Shown in pieces: positions 7,652-15,668 of a stretch of DNA of 34,043 nucleotides. The stretch is taken from NCBI GenBank assembly GCA_041859375.1, contig JBHEKP010000154.1:1-34043 (forward strand), in the 5' to 3' direction. Below the pieces are notes generated by a model, which did not search any database, was not told the origin of the DNA, and worked only from the letters and a program-made list of their open reading frames with translations. The position numbers and the translations under genes are program-made. Position 1 is the stretch's first letter; each line of letters begins with the position of its first letter. This stretch comes from JBHEKP01 sp041859375. GTDB taxonomy: Bacteria; Hydrogenedentota; Hydrogenedentia; Hydrogenedentales; CAITNO01.

Positions 7652-8188
7652 GTGTCCCGAATTGGAAAAATGCCGGTTCCCCTGCCCAGCGGCGTGCGCT
7701 GCGAGCTTTCGGGGGCGACCCTGAAGGTCACGGGCCCGAAGGGTTCGCTCGAGGCGACCTTCTCGCCCGAAATCATCATCGCCGTGGGCGAGACCGAAAT
7801 CACCGTCTCGCGCCCCAGCGACAAAATCACGCACCGCTCCCTGCACGGGCTCACCCGCGCCCTCGTCTGCAACATGGTCACGGGCGTTTCCCAGGGCTTC
7901 AAAAAGACGCTCCTCCTGGAGGGTACGGGCTACCGCGCCTCCATGCAGGGCAGGGATCTGAACCTGACCATCGGCTACAGCCATCCGGTCCAGATCACCC
8001 CCCCCGCCGGGATTGACTTCGCCGTGGACGGCACCCAGACCATTCATGTGTCGGGCATCGACCGGCAGCTGGTCGGCCAGGTGGCGGCAAACGTCCGCCG
8101 CGTGCGCGCGGTCGAGCCGTACAAGGGCAAGGGCCTCCGGTACGAGGGTGAGTTTGTCAACCGCAAGGAAAGCAAGAAGGGCGCATAA
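7652..8188 (+). CDS. rplF: 50S ribosomal protein L6
   Basis: Starts at GTG 7652 (MSRIGKMPVPLPSGVRCEL), the family-standard N-terminus, giving 178 aa. GAAAGGATT (7637-7645) is the SD. The duplicated L6 fold is complete, with HGLTRALVCNMVTGVSQGF, the LLLEGTGYRASMQGRDL motif and the C-terminal EPYKGKGLRYEGE loop. L6 supports the factor-binding site near the sarcin-ricin loop. An upstream in-frame extension to 7592 overlaps rpsH and has no homologous sequence. Confidence 0.97.
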   Translation: MSRIGKMPVPLPSGVRCELSGATLKVTGPKGSLEATFSPEIIIAVGETEITVSRPSDKITHRSLHGLTRALVCNMVTGVSQGFKKTLLLEGTGYRASMQGRDLNLTIGYSHPVQITPPAGIDFAVDGTQTIHVSGIDRQLVGQVAANVRRVRAVEPYKGKGLRYEGEFVNRKESKKGA

Positions 8189-8252
8189 TGCGGCGCGCGC
8201 CGCGCGCGGGGCCTGAACACCCCGGCGCGGACGAAGCAGGAGATGCATAAAG

Positions 8253-8606
8253 ATGTCCAACACTCGCAAAGCTGACGTGATGAAGGCCCGGCGTTGCCGG
8301 CGCATTCGCAAAAACATGTCGGGCACACCCGAAAGGCCGCGCCTCCGCGTGACCCGTTCGGTCAGCCACATATACGCGCAGATCATCGACGACACGACGG
8401 GTTACACCCTGGCCGCGGCCTCATCGCTGGCGCTGAAGATCAAGGGCGGAAACATCGAGGCCGCCAAGGCCGTTGGAAAGGCCATCGGCGAGGCCGCCGT
8501 GGCGAAATCAATCGGAAGCGTTTGCTTCGACCGGGGCGGACGGCTGTACCACGGCCGGATCAAGGCCCTGGCGGACGCGGCGCGCGAGGCAGGTTTGCAA
8601 TTCTAG
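8253..8606 (+). CDS. rplR: 50S ribosomal protein L18
   Basis: A 117-aa protein with a basic N-terminus (KARRCRRIRKNMSGTPERPR), LRVTRSVSHIYAQIIDD, and the C-terminal FDRGGRLYHGRIKALADAAR and EAGLQF that close nearly all L18 proteins. It binds 5S rRNA with L5. AGGAGAT about 12 bases before the ATG is the SD. Its stop lies 14 bp before the TTG start of rpsE. Confidence 0.97.
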   Translation: MSNTRKADVMKARRCRRIRKNMSGTPERPRLRVTRSVSHIYAQIIDDTTGYTLAAASSLALKIKGGNIEAAKAVGKAIGEAAVAKSIGSVCFDRGGRLYHGRIKALADAAREAGLQF

Positions 8607-8622
8607 CAAGGAGACAGGTCCT

Positions 8623-9162
8623 TTGAGCACACTTCCAGGCAGCAGGCGCGAGGAGCGCTCCGATCGCAGGATGGATCGGGAAGAGCAGAAAAACGAGTTT
8701 GTCGAGCATGTCGTCAAGATTTACCGCGTGGCCAAGGTGGTGAAGGGCGGACGCCGCTTCAGCTTCAGCGCCATGGTGGTCGTCGGCGACGGCAAGGGCC
8801 GCGTCGGCGCGGCCATGGGCAAGGCGGGCGAGGTCCCCGACGCCATCCGCAAGGCGATGGAGCGGGCCAAGAAGGACCTCATCACCGTGCCCATCGTCAA
8901 CACGACCATCCCCCACGAGGTGGTGGGCCGTCTTGACGCTGCCAAGGTGCTCCTCAAGCCGGCCTCCGGCGGTACGGGCATCGTGGCCGGCGGCACCGTC
9001 CGCGCCGTCATGGAGGCGGCCGGGTATGAGAACGTGCTGACCAAGTCCCTCGGCTCCAACAGCGCCACCAACGTGGTCTGGGCCACCCTCAACGCGCTGA
9101 GCCAGCTCGCCACCGCCGAGGAGCTCGCCTCCCAGCGCGGCATGGAAACAGCCGAGATTTAA
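8623..9162 (+). CDS. rpsE: 30S ribosomal protein S5
   Basis: Start chosen at TTG 8623, preceded by AAGGAG (8608-8613), giving 179 aa. An ATG at 8671 (MDREEQ) is possible but has no SD. The S5 core is clear: VVKGGRRFSFSAMVVVGDG, KGRVGAAMGKAGEVPDAIRK, the KPASGGTGIVAGGTVRAVME helix-loop and LGSNSATNVVWATLNAL. S5 helps shape the decoding centre and mRNA helicase activity. The next gene is rplO. No L30 gene fits in the 68-bp gap. Confidence 0.96.
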   Translation: MSTLPGSRREERSDRRMDREEQKNEFVEHVVKIYRVAKVVKGGRRFSFSAMVVVGDGKGRVGAAMGKAGEVPDAIRKAMERAKKDLITVPIVNTTIPHEVVGRLDAAKVLLKPASGGTGIVAGGTVRAVMEAAGYENVLTKSLGSNSATNVVWATLNALSQLATAEELASQRGMETAEI

Positions 9163-9230
9163 GCCCGAAGGGCGCAAGGCATTGGAATTCACCGCGCCCG
9201 TTGGAGGCGCGAAAGGACAGGATACTAGCG

Positions 9231-9698
9231 ATGGAACTTCACAATCTCCAGCCGGCCGCCGGCGCCAAGCACAAGCGCAAGCGGGTGGGACGCGGCCACG
9301 GTTCCGGAAACGGCAAAACCGCCGGGCGCGGGCACAAGGGCCAGAAGTCCAGGTCGGGCTACTCCCGCAAGCTTGGGTTCGAAGGCGGACAGATGCCCAT
9401 CAACCGGCGCCTGCCCAAGCGCGGCTTCTACCACGAGAAGCGCCACGGGTTCGCGGAGGTGAACCTCGACCTGCTCGCCGTCAAGTTTGACGACGGCGCG
9501 GTCATCACCACCGAAATGCTCCGTGAGCAGGGCATCGTCAAGATGCAGGCCGGCGGGGTGAAGCTGCTGGGCCGGGGCGACCTCGGCAAAAAGTTCACCA
9601 TCAAGGTCGAGGCGGCCAGCGCGTCGGCCAGGGAAAAAGTGGCGGCGGCGGGCGGCACGCTCGAAATCGTCGAGCACGCCGAAGAAGCCGGCAAGTAA
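9231..9698 (+). CDS. rplO: 50S ribosomal protein L15
   Basis: A 155-aa protein from ATG 9231 (MELHNLQPAAGAKHKRKRVG), with GRGHGSGNGKTAGRGHKGQK, the FEGGQMPINRRLPKRGF motif and a C-terminal KVEAASASAREKVAAAGG segment, all typical of L15, a late-assembly 50S protein. AAAGGACAGG lies upstream. A longer in-frame reading to 9201 has no family support. rplO normally follows rpmD. Here it follows rpsE directly. Confidence 0.97.
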   Translation: MELHNLQPAAGAKHKRKRVGRGHGSGNGKTAGRGHKGQKSRSGYSRKLGFEGGQMPINRRLPKRGFYHEKRHGFAEVNLDLLAVKFDDGAVITTEMLREQGIVKMQAGGVKLLGRGDLGKKFTIKVEAASASAREKVAAAGGTLEIVEHAEEAGK

Positions 9699-9741
9699 CA
9701 AGCGTCCAACGGCAAGCATGCATTAAGCAAGGAGCGTTCAA

Positions 9742-11073
9742 GTGGCAGAGCCGATTGAAGCCTTCCGAAACGCCTTCAGGATACCGGAGCTCCGCAGCCG
9801 CATCATCTTCACCATGGTGATGCTGGTGCTGTTCCGGCTGGGCTCCTATGTGCCCATGCCCGGAGTGGACGGCGCGGCCCTCGTGCGCACGCTCGGCCAG
9901 AGCGGCGCGGGCCTGCTGGGTTTCTATGACATGTTCACGGGCGGCGCGTTCAGCCGCGCCACCGTCTTCGCCCTGGGCATCATGCCCTACATCACCGCGT
10001 CCATCATCCTCTCCCTGCTCATCCCGGTCATTCCCGCGCTGGAAAGCCTCCAGAAGTCGGGCCAGGAGGGGCAGAAGAAAATCACCGAGTACACGCGCTA
10101 CGGCACCATCGTCCTCTGCATCGTCCAGTCCTTCGGCATCGCCGCCTACCTGCAGAGCATGGGCCGCGAGATTGTGCCCCAGCCGGGCGCGTTCTTCTTC
10201 CTGCTCTCCGTGATCACCCTCACCACCGGCACCGCCTTCCTCATGTGGGTGGGCGAGCAGATCAGCGAGCACGGCATCGGAAACGGTATCTCGCTCCTCA
10301 TCTTCATCGGCATCGTGGCGGACCTGCCCAACGCCGTGAAGAACCTCTTCAAAATGATTTCAAACGACCAGATCAGCGTCATGGTGGCCCTCTTCATGGT
10401 GGCCATGATGTTCGCCGTGGTGGCCGGCGCGATTGTCGTCACCACCGGGCAGCGGCGTATTCCCGTGCAGTACCCCCGCCAGATCAAGGGGCGTGGCATG
10501 ACCGGCGGCACCCGGACCTACCTTCCCCTGCGCGTCAACCAGGCGGGCGTCATCCCCATCATCTTCGCCAGCTCCATCCTGATGCTGCCCGGCAGCCTGG
10601 CGCAGTACGTCCGCATCCCCGCCATTGAGACGGCTATCAACTACCTTTTCAATCCCGGCGGGCTGCCCTACAACCTGATTTACGGCCTGCTTATCATCTT
10701 CTTCTCCTTCTTCTACACGGCCATCACCTTCAACCCCGTTGAAATGGCCGACAACATGAAGAAGTACGGCGGTGTCATCGTGGGCGTCCGCCCCGGAAAG
10801 GCCACCGCCGAATACCTGAACCATGTGATGACCCGGGTGACCACCAGCGGCGCAATCTTCCTGGCGGTGGTGGCCCTTCTCCCGATGGTTGTGATGCGCG
10901 TGCTCCAGGTTCCGGACTGGAACCTTGTGCACTTCTTCGGCGGCACCACGCTGCTCATCCTGGTGGGCGTCGCCCTCGACACCATCAAGCAGATCGAGCA
11001 GCATCTGGTGATGCGCCACTACGAGGGGTTCGGCTCCGCCAAGGGCGGCCGCATCCGGTCCCGCCGCTTCTAG
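9742..11073 (+). CDS. secY: Preprotein translocase subunit SecY
   Basis: A 443-aa polytopic membrane protein from GTG 9742, with AAGGAGCG upstream (9728-9735). The ten-helix Sec channel pattern is visible, starting RIIFTMVMLVLFRLGSYVPM, with the plug-domain segment LGFYDMFTGGAFSRATVFAL, the GIMPYITASIILSLL helix and the cytoplasmic loop QRRIPVQYPRQIKGR that contacts SecA and ribosomes. It forms the SecYEG pore that the exported proteins elsewhere in this window would use. adk, often next, is absent. Confidence 0.98.
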   Translation: MAEPIEAFRNAFRIPELRSRIIFTMVMLVLFRLGSYVPMPGVDGAALVRTLGQSGAGLLGFYDMFTGGAFSRATVFALGIMPYITASIILSLLIPVIPALESLQKSGQEGQKKITEYTRYGTIVLCIVQSFGIAAYLQSMGREIVPQPGAFFFLLSVITLTTGTAFLMWVGEQISEHGIGNGISLLIFIGIVADLPNAVKNLFKMISNDQISVMVALFMVAMMFAVVAGAIVVTTGQRRIPVQYPRQIKGRGMTGGTRTYLPLRVNQAGVIPIIFASSILMLPGSLAQYVRIPAIETAINYLFNPGGLPYNLIYGLLIIFFSFFYTAITFNPVEMADNMKKYGGVIVGVRPGKATAEYLNHVMTRVTTSGAIFLAVVALLPMVVMRVLQVPDWNLVHFFGGTTLLILVGVALDTIKQIEQHLVMRHYEGFGSAKGGRIRSRRF

Positions 11074-11123
11074 GGCGGCCCCTGGGCGCGCGAGAACGGG
11101 TGCAACCGGACCGCGCGCCGGTG

Positions 11124-11129
11124 TATAAT
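11124..11129 (+). promoter_or_regulatory. Candidate -10 element upstream of map
   Basis: A perfect TATAAT sits in the secY-map gap, preceded 18 bp upstream by the weak -35-like GTGCAA (11100-11105). It would give the map-infA-rpsM-rpsK-rpoA-rplQ half its own transcript start. The perfect -10 in very GC-rich DNA is notable, but the poor -35 keeps confidence moderate. Confidence 0.45.
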
Positions 11130-11157
11130 TGAATACTTGTCCGCCAACCCCGCAAAA

Positions 11158-11172
11158 GGGGGCTCCGCCCCC
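11158..11172 (+). promoter_or_regulatory. Hairpin abutting the map start codon
   Basis: GGGGGC(TCC)GCCCCC is a perfect 6-bp GC stem with a 3-nt loop. It ends on the base before ATG 11173. The 5' arm is also the only SD-like purine run (AAAAGGGGG). In the RNA it would mask the ribosome-binding site, suggesting controlled or poor initiation at 11173. Confidence 0.5.
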
Positions 11173-11961
11173 ATGGATGAGGTGATGATAGCAATCCGCA
11201 GTGAGAGGGAGATTGATCTGCTCCGCAGGGCGAACGCCGTTGTCGCCGAGGTCCACGAGCTCGTGGCGGAAATGATCCGGCCCGGCGTGACCACGGCCGC
11301 GCTTGACGCGGCCGCCGAAAAGCTGATTCTGGCCCGGGGCGCCAAGCCGGCGTTCAAGGGCTACCGGGGCTATCCGGCCACCCTGTGCGTCTCCGTTGAG
11401 GACGAGGTGGTGCACGGCATCCCCGGCCCGCGCGTGCTGCGCGAGGGCCAGATAGTCAGCGTGGACGTTGGCGCGGTGTGCAAGGGCTACTACGGCGACG
11501 CGGCGGTGACCCACCCCTGCGGTGCCATAGACGAGCCGCGAAGGCGGCTCTTGGACGCCACCGACCTGTCCCTGGCAAGGGCCGTGCGCGCCGCAAAGGC
11601 GGGAAATTTCCTGCGTGATGTCGGCGTGGCGGTCGAAACGACCTGCAAGGCCGCCGGGTTCAAGGTGGTGCGCGACTTCGTCGGCCACGGCATCGGTACT
11701 GAGCTCCACGAGGAGCCCCAGGTGCTGAACTTTGACAACGGCGAGCGCGGGCCGCTCCTGCGCGAGGGAATGGTCCTGGCCATCGAGCCCATGGTCAACA
11801 TGGGCACGCACCGCGTGAAGGTGCTGCGCGACGGATGGACCACCGTCACGGCGGACGGCAGGCCCAGCGCCCATTTTGAGCACAGCGTGGTCGTGCGGGC
11901 GGGCGGCGGAGAGATTTTGTCCCAGGGTGCGGTGTTGCGCTGGGGATGCCGCGAGGAGTAA
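11173..11961 (+). CDS. map: Methionine aminopeptidase, type I
   Basis: About 262 aa, a pita-bread-fold metallopeptidase that removes N-terminal Met. It has SEREIDLLRRANAVVAEV at the N-terminus, FKGYRGYPATLCVSVEDEVV with the HGIP substrate histidine, then VSVDVGAVCKGYYGDAAVT, VGHGIGTELHEEP and MVLAIEPMVNMGT, supplying the Asp, Asp, His, Glu and Glu metal ligands. The start is uncertain: 11173 follows a hairpin, while ATG 11185 (MIAIRSEREI) fits the family N-terminus better but has a poorly spaced SD. It sits after secY with no adk between. Confidence 0.95.
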   Translation: MDEVMIAIRSEREIDLLRRANAVVAEVHELVAEMIRPGVTTAALDAAAEKLILARGAKPAFKGYRGYPATLCVSVEDEVVHGIPGPRVLREGQIVSVDVGAVCKGYYGDAAVTHPCGAIDEPRRRLLDATDLSLARAVRAAKAGNFLRDVGVAVETTCKAAGFKVVRDFVGHGIGTELHEEPQVLNFDNGERGPLLREGMVLAIEPMVNMGTHRVKVLRDGWTTVTADGRPSAHFEHSVVVRAGGGEILSQGAVLRWGCREE

Positions 11962-12014
11962 ACTATCCGGCCCTCTTCCGGGCTGGTTGGAGCAAGGGTT
12001 ACAGGCCCCCATAT

Positions 12015-12230
12015 ATGAAAGAAGAGTCAATAGAAGTTGAAGGCACCGTTGTGGAGCCCCTGCCCAACGCGATGTTTCGCGTTGAGCTGAAGAACGGCCA
12101 CATGGTGCTGGCCCATATCTCCGGCAAAATGCGGATGAACTACATCCGTATTCTTCCCGGGGACACGGTCAAGGTTGAAATGTCCCCCTACGATTTGACC
12201 CGGGGACGGATCACCTACCGTCAAAAGTGA
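12015..12230 (+). CDS. infA: Translation initiation factor IF-1
   Basis: A 71-aa OB-fold protein from ATG 12015: MKEESIEVEGTVVEPLPNAM, FRVELKNGHMVLAHISGKMR, then YIRILPGDTVKVEMSPYDLT and the closing GRITYRQK. IF-1 blocks the 30S A site during initiation. The start matches the family except that MKEES replaces the usual MAKEES. Only weak SD-like sequence is visible (AAGGGTTACAGG, 11994-12005). It lies 53 bp past map. No L36 gene follows. Confidence 0.97.
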   Translation: MKEESIEVEGTVVEPLPNAMFRVELKNGHMVLAHISGKMRMNYIRILPGDTVKVEMSPYDLTRGRITYRQK

Positions 12231-12367
12231 CGATTTTCACCGGTACGGGGTTCCTCCGCCGAGGCGCGGGGGGGGCCTGTGCCTGACGTTGCGGCGGCCC
12301 CGTCCGCCGGACTGGCAACAAGGCCCGCGCCGAAGCGCGGCACAGACGCAGTTGGGAGACAGGTTTC

Positions 12368-12736
12368 ATGGCACGTATCATTGGTGTGGATTTGCCCCGC
12401 GACAAGCGCATTGAGGTGGGCATCCAGTCCGTTTATGGCATTGGGCCCGCCCGCGCCCGCCGGGTTCTTGAGCAGACCGGGGTCAACCCCGACACCCGCG
12501 TCAAGGACCTTACCGACGAGCAGGTTTCCATGCTGACCACCTACATCCAGAACGAGTACAAGGTGGAGGGCGATCTGCGCCGCGAGGTGTCCGCGAACAT
12601 CAAGCGCCTGATGGACATCAACAGCTACCGCGGCCAGCGGCATAAGCGCGGCCTGCCCGTGCGCGGACAGCGCACCTCCACCAACGCGCGCACCCGCAAG
12701 GGACCGCGCCGTCTCGCGGTCGTCAAGAAGAAATAA
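12368..12736 (+). CDS. rpsM: 30S ribosomal protein S13
   Basis: A 122-aa protein starting MARIIGVDLPRDKRIEVGIQ, with SVYGIGPARARRVLEQTGVN and the basic C-terminal tail RHKRGLPVRGQRTSTNARTR KGPRR. S13 contacts tRNA and L5 across the interface. GGGAGA (12355-12360) is the SD. The 137-bp gap before it, where rpmJ usually lies, contains no Cys-rich L36-like reading frame in my reading. Confidence 0.97.
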   Translation: MARIIGVDLPRDKRIEVGIQSVYGIGPARARRVLEQTGVNPDTRVKDLTDEQVSMLTTYIQNEYKVEGDLRREVSANIKRLMDINSYRGQRHKRGLPVRGQRTSTNARTRKGPRRLAVVKKK

Positions 12737-12832
12737 CGCAGTCAGTCCATCCGCAGCGCGCGGGCGTTGGTCCGGCGCGCGCGGGAGCAATACCGGGCAC
12801 TGGGTTTTCAGTGCGCAAGGAGACCAGGGATC

Positions 12833-13231
12833 GTGGCAAAGGAAAAGCGTAAGACAAAGGTTAAGAAGCGCAAGCTTGCGTTGAACGTGACCGCGGGCGT
12901 CGCCCACATTCAGGCCACCTTCAACAACACCATCATATCCATCACCGACCTCCAGGGGAACGTTATTTCCTGGTCGAGCGCCGGGCAGGTGGGTTTCTCC
13001 GGCTCGCGCAAAAGCACGGCCTTCGCCGCCCAGGTGGCCGCCGAGCAGGCCGGGCGCAAGGCGCTTGACATGGGCCTCCGCGAGGTGCGCGCCTATGTGA
13101 ACGGCCCCGGCGCGGGGCGCGAGTCCGCCATCCGGGCCATCCAGGCCTGCGGGCTGACCGTCACGCTCATCCGCGACGTCACCGGTGTGCCGCACAACGG
13201 GTGCCGCGCGCTCAAGCGCCGGCGCGTCTGA
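12833..13231 (+). CDS. rpsK: 30S ribosomal protein S11
   Basis: A 132-aa protein from GTG 12833 (MAKEKRKTKVKKRKLALNV), with AAGGAG at 12817-12822. The core has GVAHIQATFNNTIISITD, GFSGSRKSTAFAAQVAAEQA and VNGPGAGRESAIRAIQACGL, ending TGVPHNGCRALKRRRV. S11 lines the mRNA exit on the platform. The 96-bp gap from rpsM contains self-complementary GCGCGC runs (about 12755-12782) that could fold in the mRNA. rpsD does not follow. Confidence 0.97.
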   Translation: MAKEKRKTKVKKRKLALNVTAGVAHIQATFNNTIISITDLQGNVISWSSAGQVGFSGSRKSTAFAAQVAAEQAGRKALDMGLREVRAYVNGPGAGRESAIRAIQACGLTVTLIRDVTGVPHNGCRALKRRRV

Positions 13232-13334
13232 TCGGCGGTGGTCGGCTTTGCAGTCGTGCGGATCCCACTGGACACCCGGTGCCGGCCTGCCCGGTGCCAT
13301 GACTGAGGCCCAAGCGTTGAAAGGCGTGAACTGA

Positions 13335-14402
13335 ATGATTACCGAAAAATTCGAGATTCCGAAAACCGTAAAGTATGAGGGGTCTTCGGAGGACAACCAT
13401 GCCCGGGTGATGGTCGAGGCCTTCGAGCGCGGCTACGGAACCACCGTCGGCAACTCGCTCCGCCGGGTGCTGCTTGCGTCGCTCGAGGGCACCGCGGTCA
13501 CCGCCATCCGTTTTGAGGACATACACCACGAGTTTTCCGCGATCCCCGGCGTTTTCGAGGATGTCACCGATGTGGTGCTCAACCTGAAAAAGTGCCAGAT
13601 ACGCCTGAACAACCGGGAAAAAGACTCCCTCATCTTCACCTTCGTCTACAACAAGGGCGAGGGAAAAGTCACGGCCAGGGACCTCTTCGCGGGCCAGGAC
13701 ATCGACGTTTTCAACCCCGACCATGTGGTGTTCACCGCGACCGGCAAGAACACCAAGATCCAGATGGAAATCAAGGTGGCCCGCGGCAGGGGTTATGTCA
13801 CCGCCGAGCAGCTCGAAATGGAGCACGCCCCCCTGGGCACCATCTACCTCGACGCCAGCTTCTCCCCGGTGATCAAGGTCAACTTCCAGATCGAGGACGC
13901 CCGCGTCGGCCAGATGACCGACTATGACCGCCTCATTCTGGACATCTGGACCAACGGCTCCATCACGCCCCAGCAGGCGCTCACCGAGGCCGCGGGGCTG
14001 CTCATCGACCACTTCAGCATCTTCCTGCGCGTTGGCGCCGACGACGCCGACGCCCTCGGCGAGTCCCTCGTGGAGTCGTCCGAGCTGATGCAGCTCCTGT
14101 CAAAGCCCATCTCCGAGGTGGAACTGGGCGCGCGCGCCGCAAACTGCCTGCGCCAGCACAACATCACCACCCTCGGCCAGCTCGTCGCCTGCAAGGAAAA
14201 CGAGCTGCTCAAGATTCAGAACTTCGGCCGCCGCTCCCTTGAGGAGATTCAGGTCAAGCTTCAGGAGCTGGGCCTCTCCCTCGGCATGAACATCAGCGGC
14301 CTGCCCGCCCCCGAGATTACCGCCACCCCCGTGGACGCCGGGGATGAAGAGTACGAAAACGAAGAACCGGACGACGACTCCGACGACAATAACGAGGAAT
14401 AA
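13335..14402 (+). CDS. rpoA: RNA polymerase alpha subunit
   Basis: A 355-aa protein. The N-terminal dimerisation domain has FERGYGTTVGNSLRRVLLAS LEG and GVFEDVTDVVLNLK. The C-terminal DNA/activator-binding domain (about 255-320) has ELGARAANCLRQHNITTLGQ and LKIQNFGRRSLEEIQVKL. The last 25 residues are an acidic tail rich in Asp, Glu and Asn, longer than usual. Alpha scaffolds RNA polymerase assembly. It follows rpsK directly, without rpsD, and its GAGGAAT end doubles as the SD for rplQ. Confidence 0.98.
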   Translation: MITEKFEIPKTVKYEGSSEDNHARVMVEAFERGYGTTVGNSLRRVLLASLEGTAVTAIRFEDIHHEFSAIPGVFEDVTDVVLNLKKCQIRLNNREKDSLIFTFVYNKGEGKVTARDLFAGQDIDVFNPDHVVFTATGKNTKIQMEIKVARGRGYVTAEQLEMEHAPLGTIYLDASFSPVIKVNFQIEDARVGQMTDYDRLILDIWTNGSITPQQALTEAAGLLIDHFSIFLRVGADDADALGESLVESSELMQLLSKPISEVELGARAANCLRQHNITTLGQLVACKENELLKIQNFGRRSLEEIQVKLQELGLSLGMNISGLPAPEITATPVDAGDEEYENEEPDDDSDDNNEE

Positions 14403-14407
14403 CCCCC

Positions 14408-14785
14408 ATGCGCCATAAAAAAGCTGGCCGCCGACTCGGCCGTGACATGTCCCACCGCAAAGCGACCATGAAGAGCCTGGCCGTCGCCCTCTTCCGGCAT
14501 GACGCCATCTCCACGGGCGTTTTCAAGGCGAAGGAGCTCAAGCGTTTCGCGGAGCCCCTCATCACCCTGGCGAAGGTTGACACGGTTGCGAACCGCCGCC
14601 GCGCCTTTGCGGCCCTGCGCGACGACTCCGTGGTGCGCAAACTCTTCACCACCATCGGCCCCGCCTTCTCGGAGCGGCCCGGCGGCTACACGCGCATCCT
14701 CCTCCTTGGCCACCGCCAGGGTGACGGATGCCCCATGGCGCGCATCGAACTGGTCGGACTCGGCGAATACAAGCCGGAAGAGTGA
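14408..14785 (+). CDS. rplQ: 50S ribosomal protein L17
   Basis: A 125-aa protein beginning MRHKKAGRRLGRDMSHRKAT MKSL, then KAKELKRFAEPLITLAK and the closing RPGGYTRILLLGHRQGDGCP MARIEL. L17 lies near the tunnel exit beside L22 and L32. It starts 5 bp after the rpoA stop, so the pair is likely coupled. It is the last gene of the ribosomal transcript, as the terminator just downstream shows. Confidence 0.97.
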   Translation: MRHKKAGRRLGRDMSHRKATMKSLAVALFRHDAISTGVFKAKELKRFAEPLITLAKVDTVANRRRAFAALRDDSVVRKLFTTIGPAFSERPGGYTRILLLGHRQGDGCPMARIELVGLGEYKPEE

Positions 14786-14808
14786 CCGGCGCTGAACCCA
14801 ACTCCCCA

Positions 14809-14843
14809 GGAGCGGCGGGACCGAAACCGCCGCTCCCTTTTTT
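14809..14843 (+). terminator. Intrinsic terminator ending the ribosomal cluster
   Basis: A perfect 10-bp stem, GGAGCGGCGG (14809-14818) with CCGCCGCTCC (14827-14836), an 8-nt loop and then C plus six T. It lies 24 bp after the rplQ stop. This is the first strong terminator in the + strand after tuf. Confidence 0.93.
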
Positions 14844-14894
14844 CTTGAAGAGGCCGGAAAAACATGGCGGCGGAGGGCCGCGCTGGAAAACGGA

Positions 14895-15668
14895 ATGAAC
14901 TATCCTTTCGCGTTGCAGTTGTATTCGGTCAGGGATTATTTCGAAAAGGACCCCCTGGACGCCATGCTCGGGGTGAAGCGGGCCGGTTTTGACCATGTGG
15001 AGCTCGCGGGCACCTGCGGCATGTCCCCGGAAGAGTTCAAGGCACTGCTTGACCGGGCGGGCCTCACGCCCGTCAGCGCCCACATGGGTTTCGCGGAGGT
15101 CTGCGCCGATCCCGCAGCCGCCGCCCGGGCGGCCCGCGTCTTTGGCGTGTCAGGCGTGGTCATCCCCTGGCTCGGCGGTGACGGCTTCGGCTCCCGCGAA
15201 GACTGGCTCGGCGCGGCCCGCGCCATGGACGCCGCCGGTGCGGCGCTCCGCGCGGAGGGTGTCACGCTCAGTTACCACAACCACGACCATGAGTTTATGG
15301 CGCTGGACGGCGGCGGCAACGCGTTTGATCTCATCTTCTCCACCGCCTCCCCGGAAAACCTCAAAGTCCAGCTGGACACCTGCTGGTCCACCGTGGGCGG
15401 CGCGGACACCCCGGCCCTGCTTGCCCGCCTTGCGGGGCGTGTTTCCACCATCCATGTGAAGGATTTCCTGCCCGGCGTCAACGGTGCCCGCCCTATGCTC
15501 ACGGAAGTCGGTGCGGGCGCCATGGACTGGCCTTCCGTGCTCCCCGCCGCCCGTGCGGCGGGCGCCCAATGGTTCATCGTGGAACAAGACGCCTCGCAAA
15601 CGGATTCAATGGACAGTGCGGCCGTCAACGCCGCATTCATGGCACAATGGAACAGGACGAACGGCTGA
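14895..15668 (+). CDS. Sugar phosphate isomerase/epimerase (xylose isomerase-like TIM barrel)
   Basis: A 257-aa soluble TIM-barrel protein of the AP endonuclease 2/xylose isomerase-like superfamily. It starts FALQLYSVRDYFEKDPLDAM. Likely metal-site segments are HVELAG near residue 36, YHNHDHEF, QLDTCW, IHVKDF and the late VEQD acidic pair, in the usual order. Such proteins isomerise or epimerise sugars or inositols. The substrate here cannot be read from the sequence. Members are abundant in Planctomycetota-like genomes and often accompany Gfo/Idh/MocA oxidoreductases like the one at 32361. Its end overlaps the next gene by 22 bp. Confidence 0.85.
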   Translation: MNYPFALQLYSVRDYFEKDPLDAMLGVKRAGFDHVELAGTCGMSPEEFKALLDRAGLTPVSAHMGFAEVCADPAAAARAARVFGVSGVVIPWLGGDGFGSREDWLGAARAMDAAGAALRAEGVTLSYHNHDHEFMALDGGGNAFDLIFSTASPENLKVQLDTCWSTVGGADTPALLARLAGRVSTIHVKDFLPGVNGARPMLTEVGAGAMDWPSVLPAARAAGAQWFIVEQDASQTDSMDSAAVNAAFMAQWNRTNG

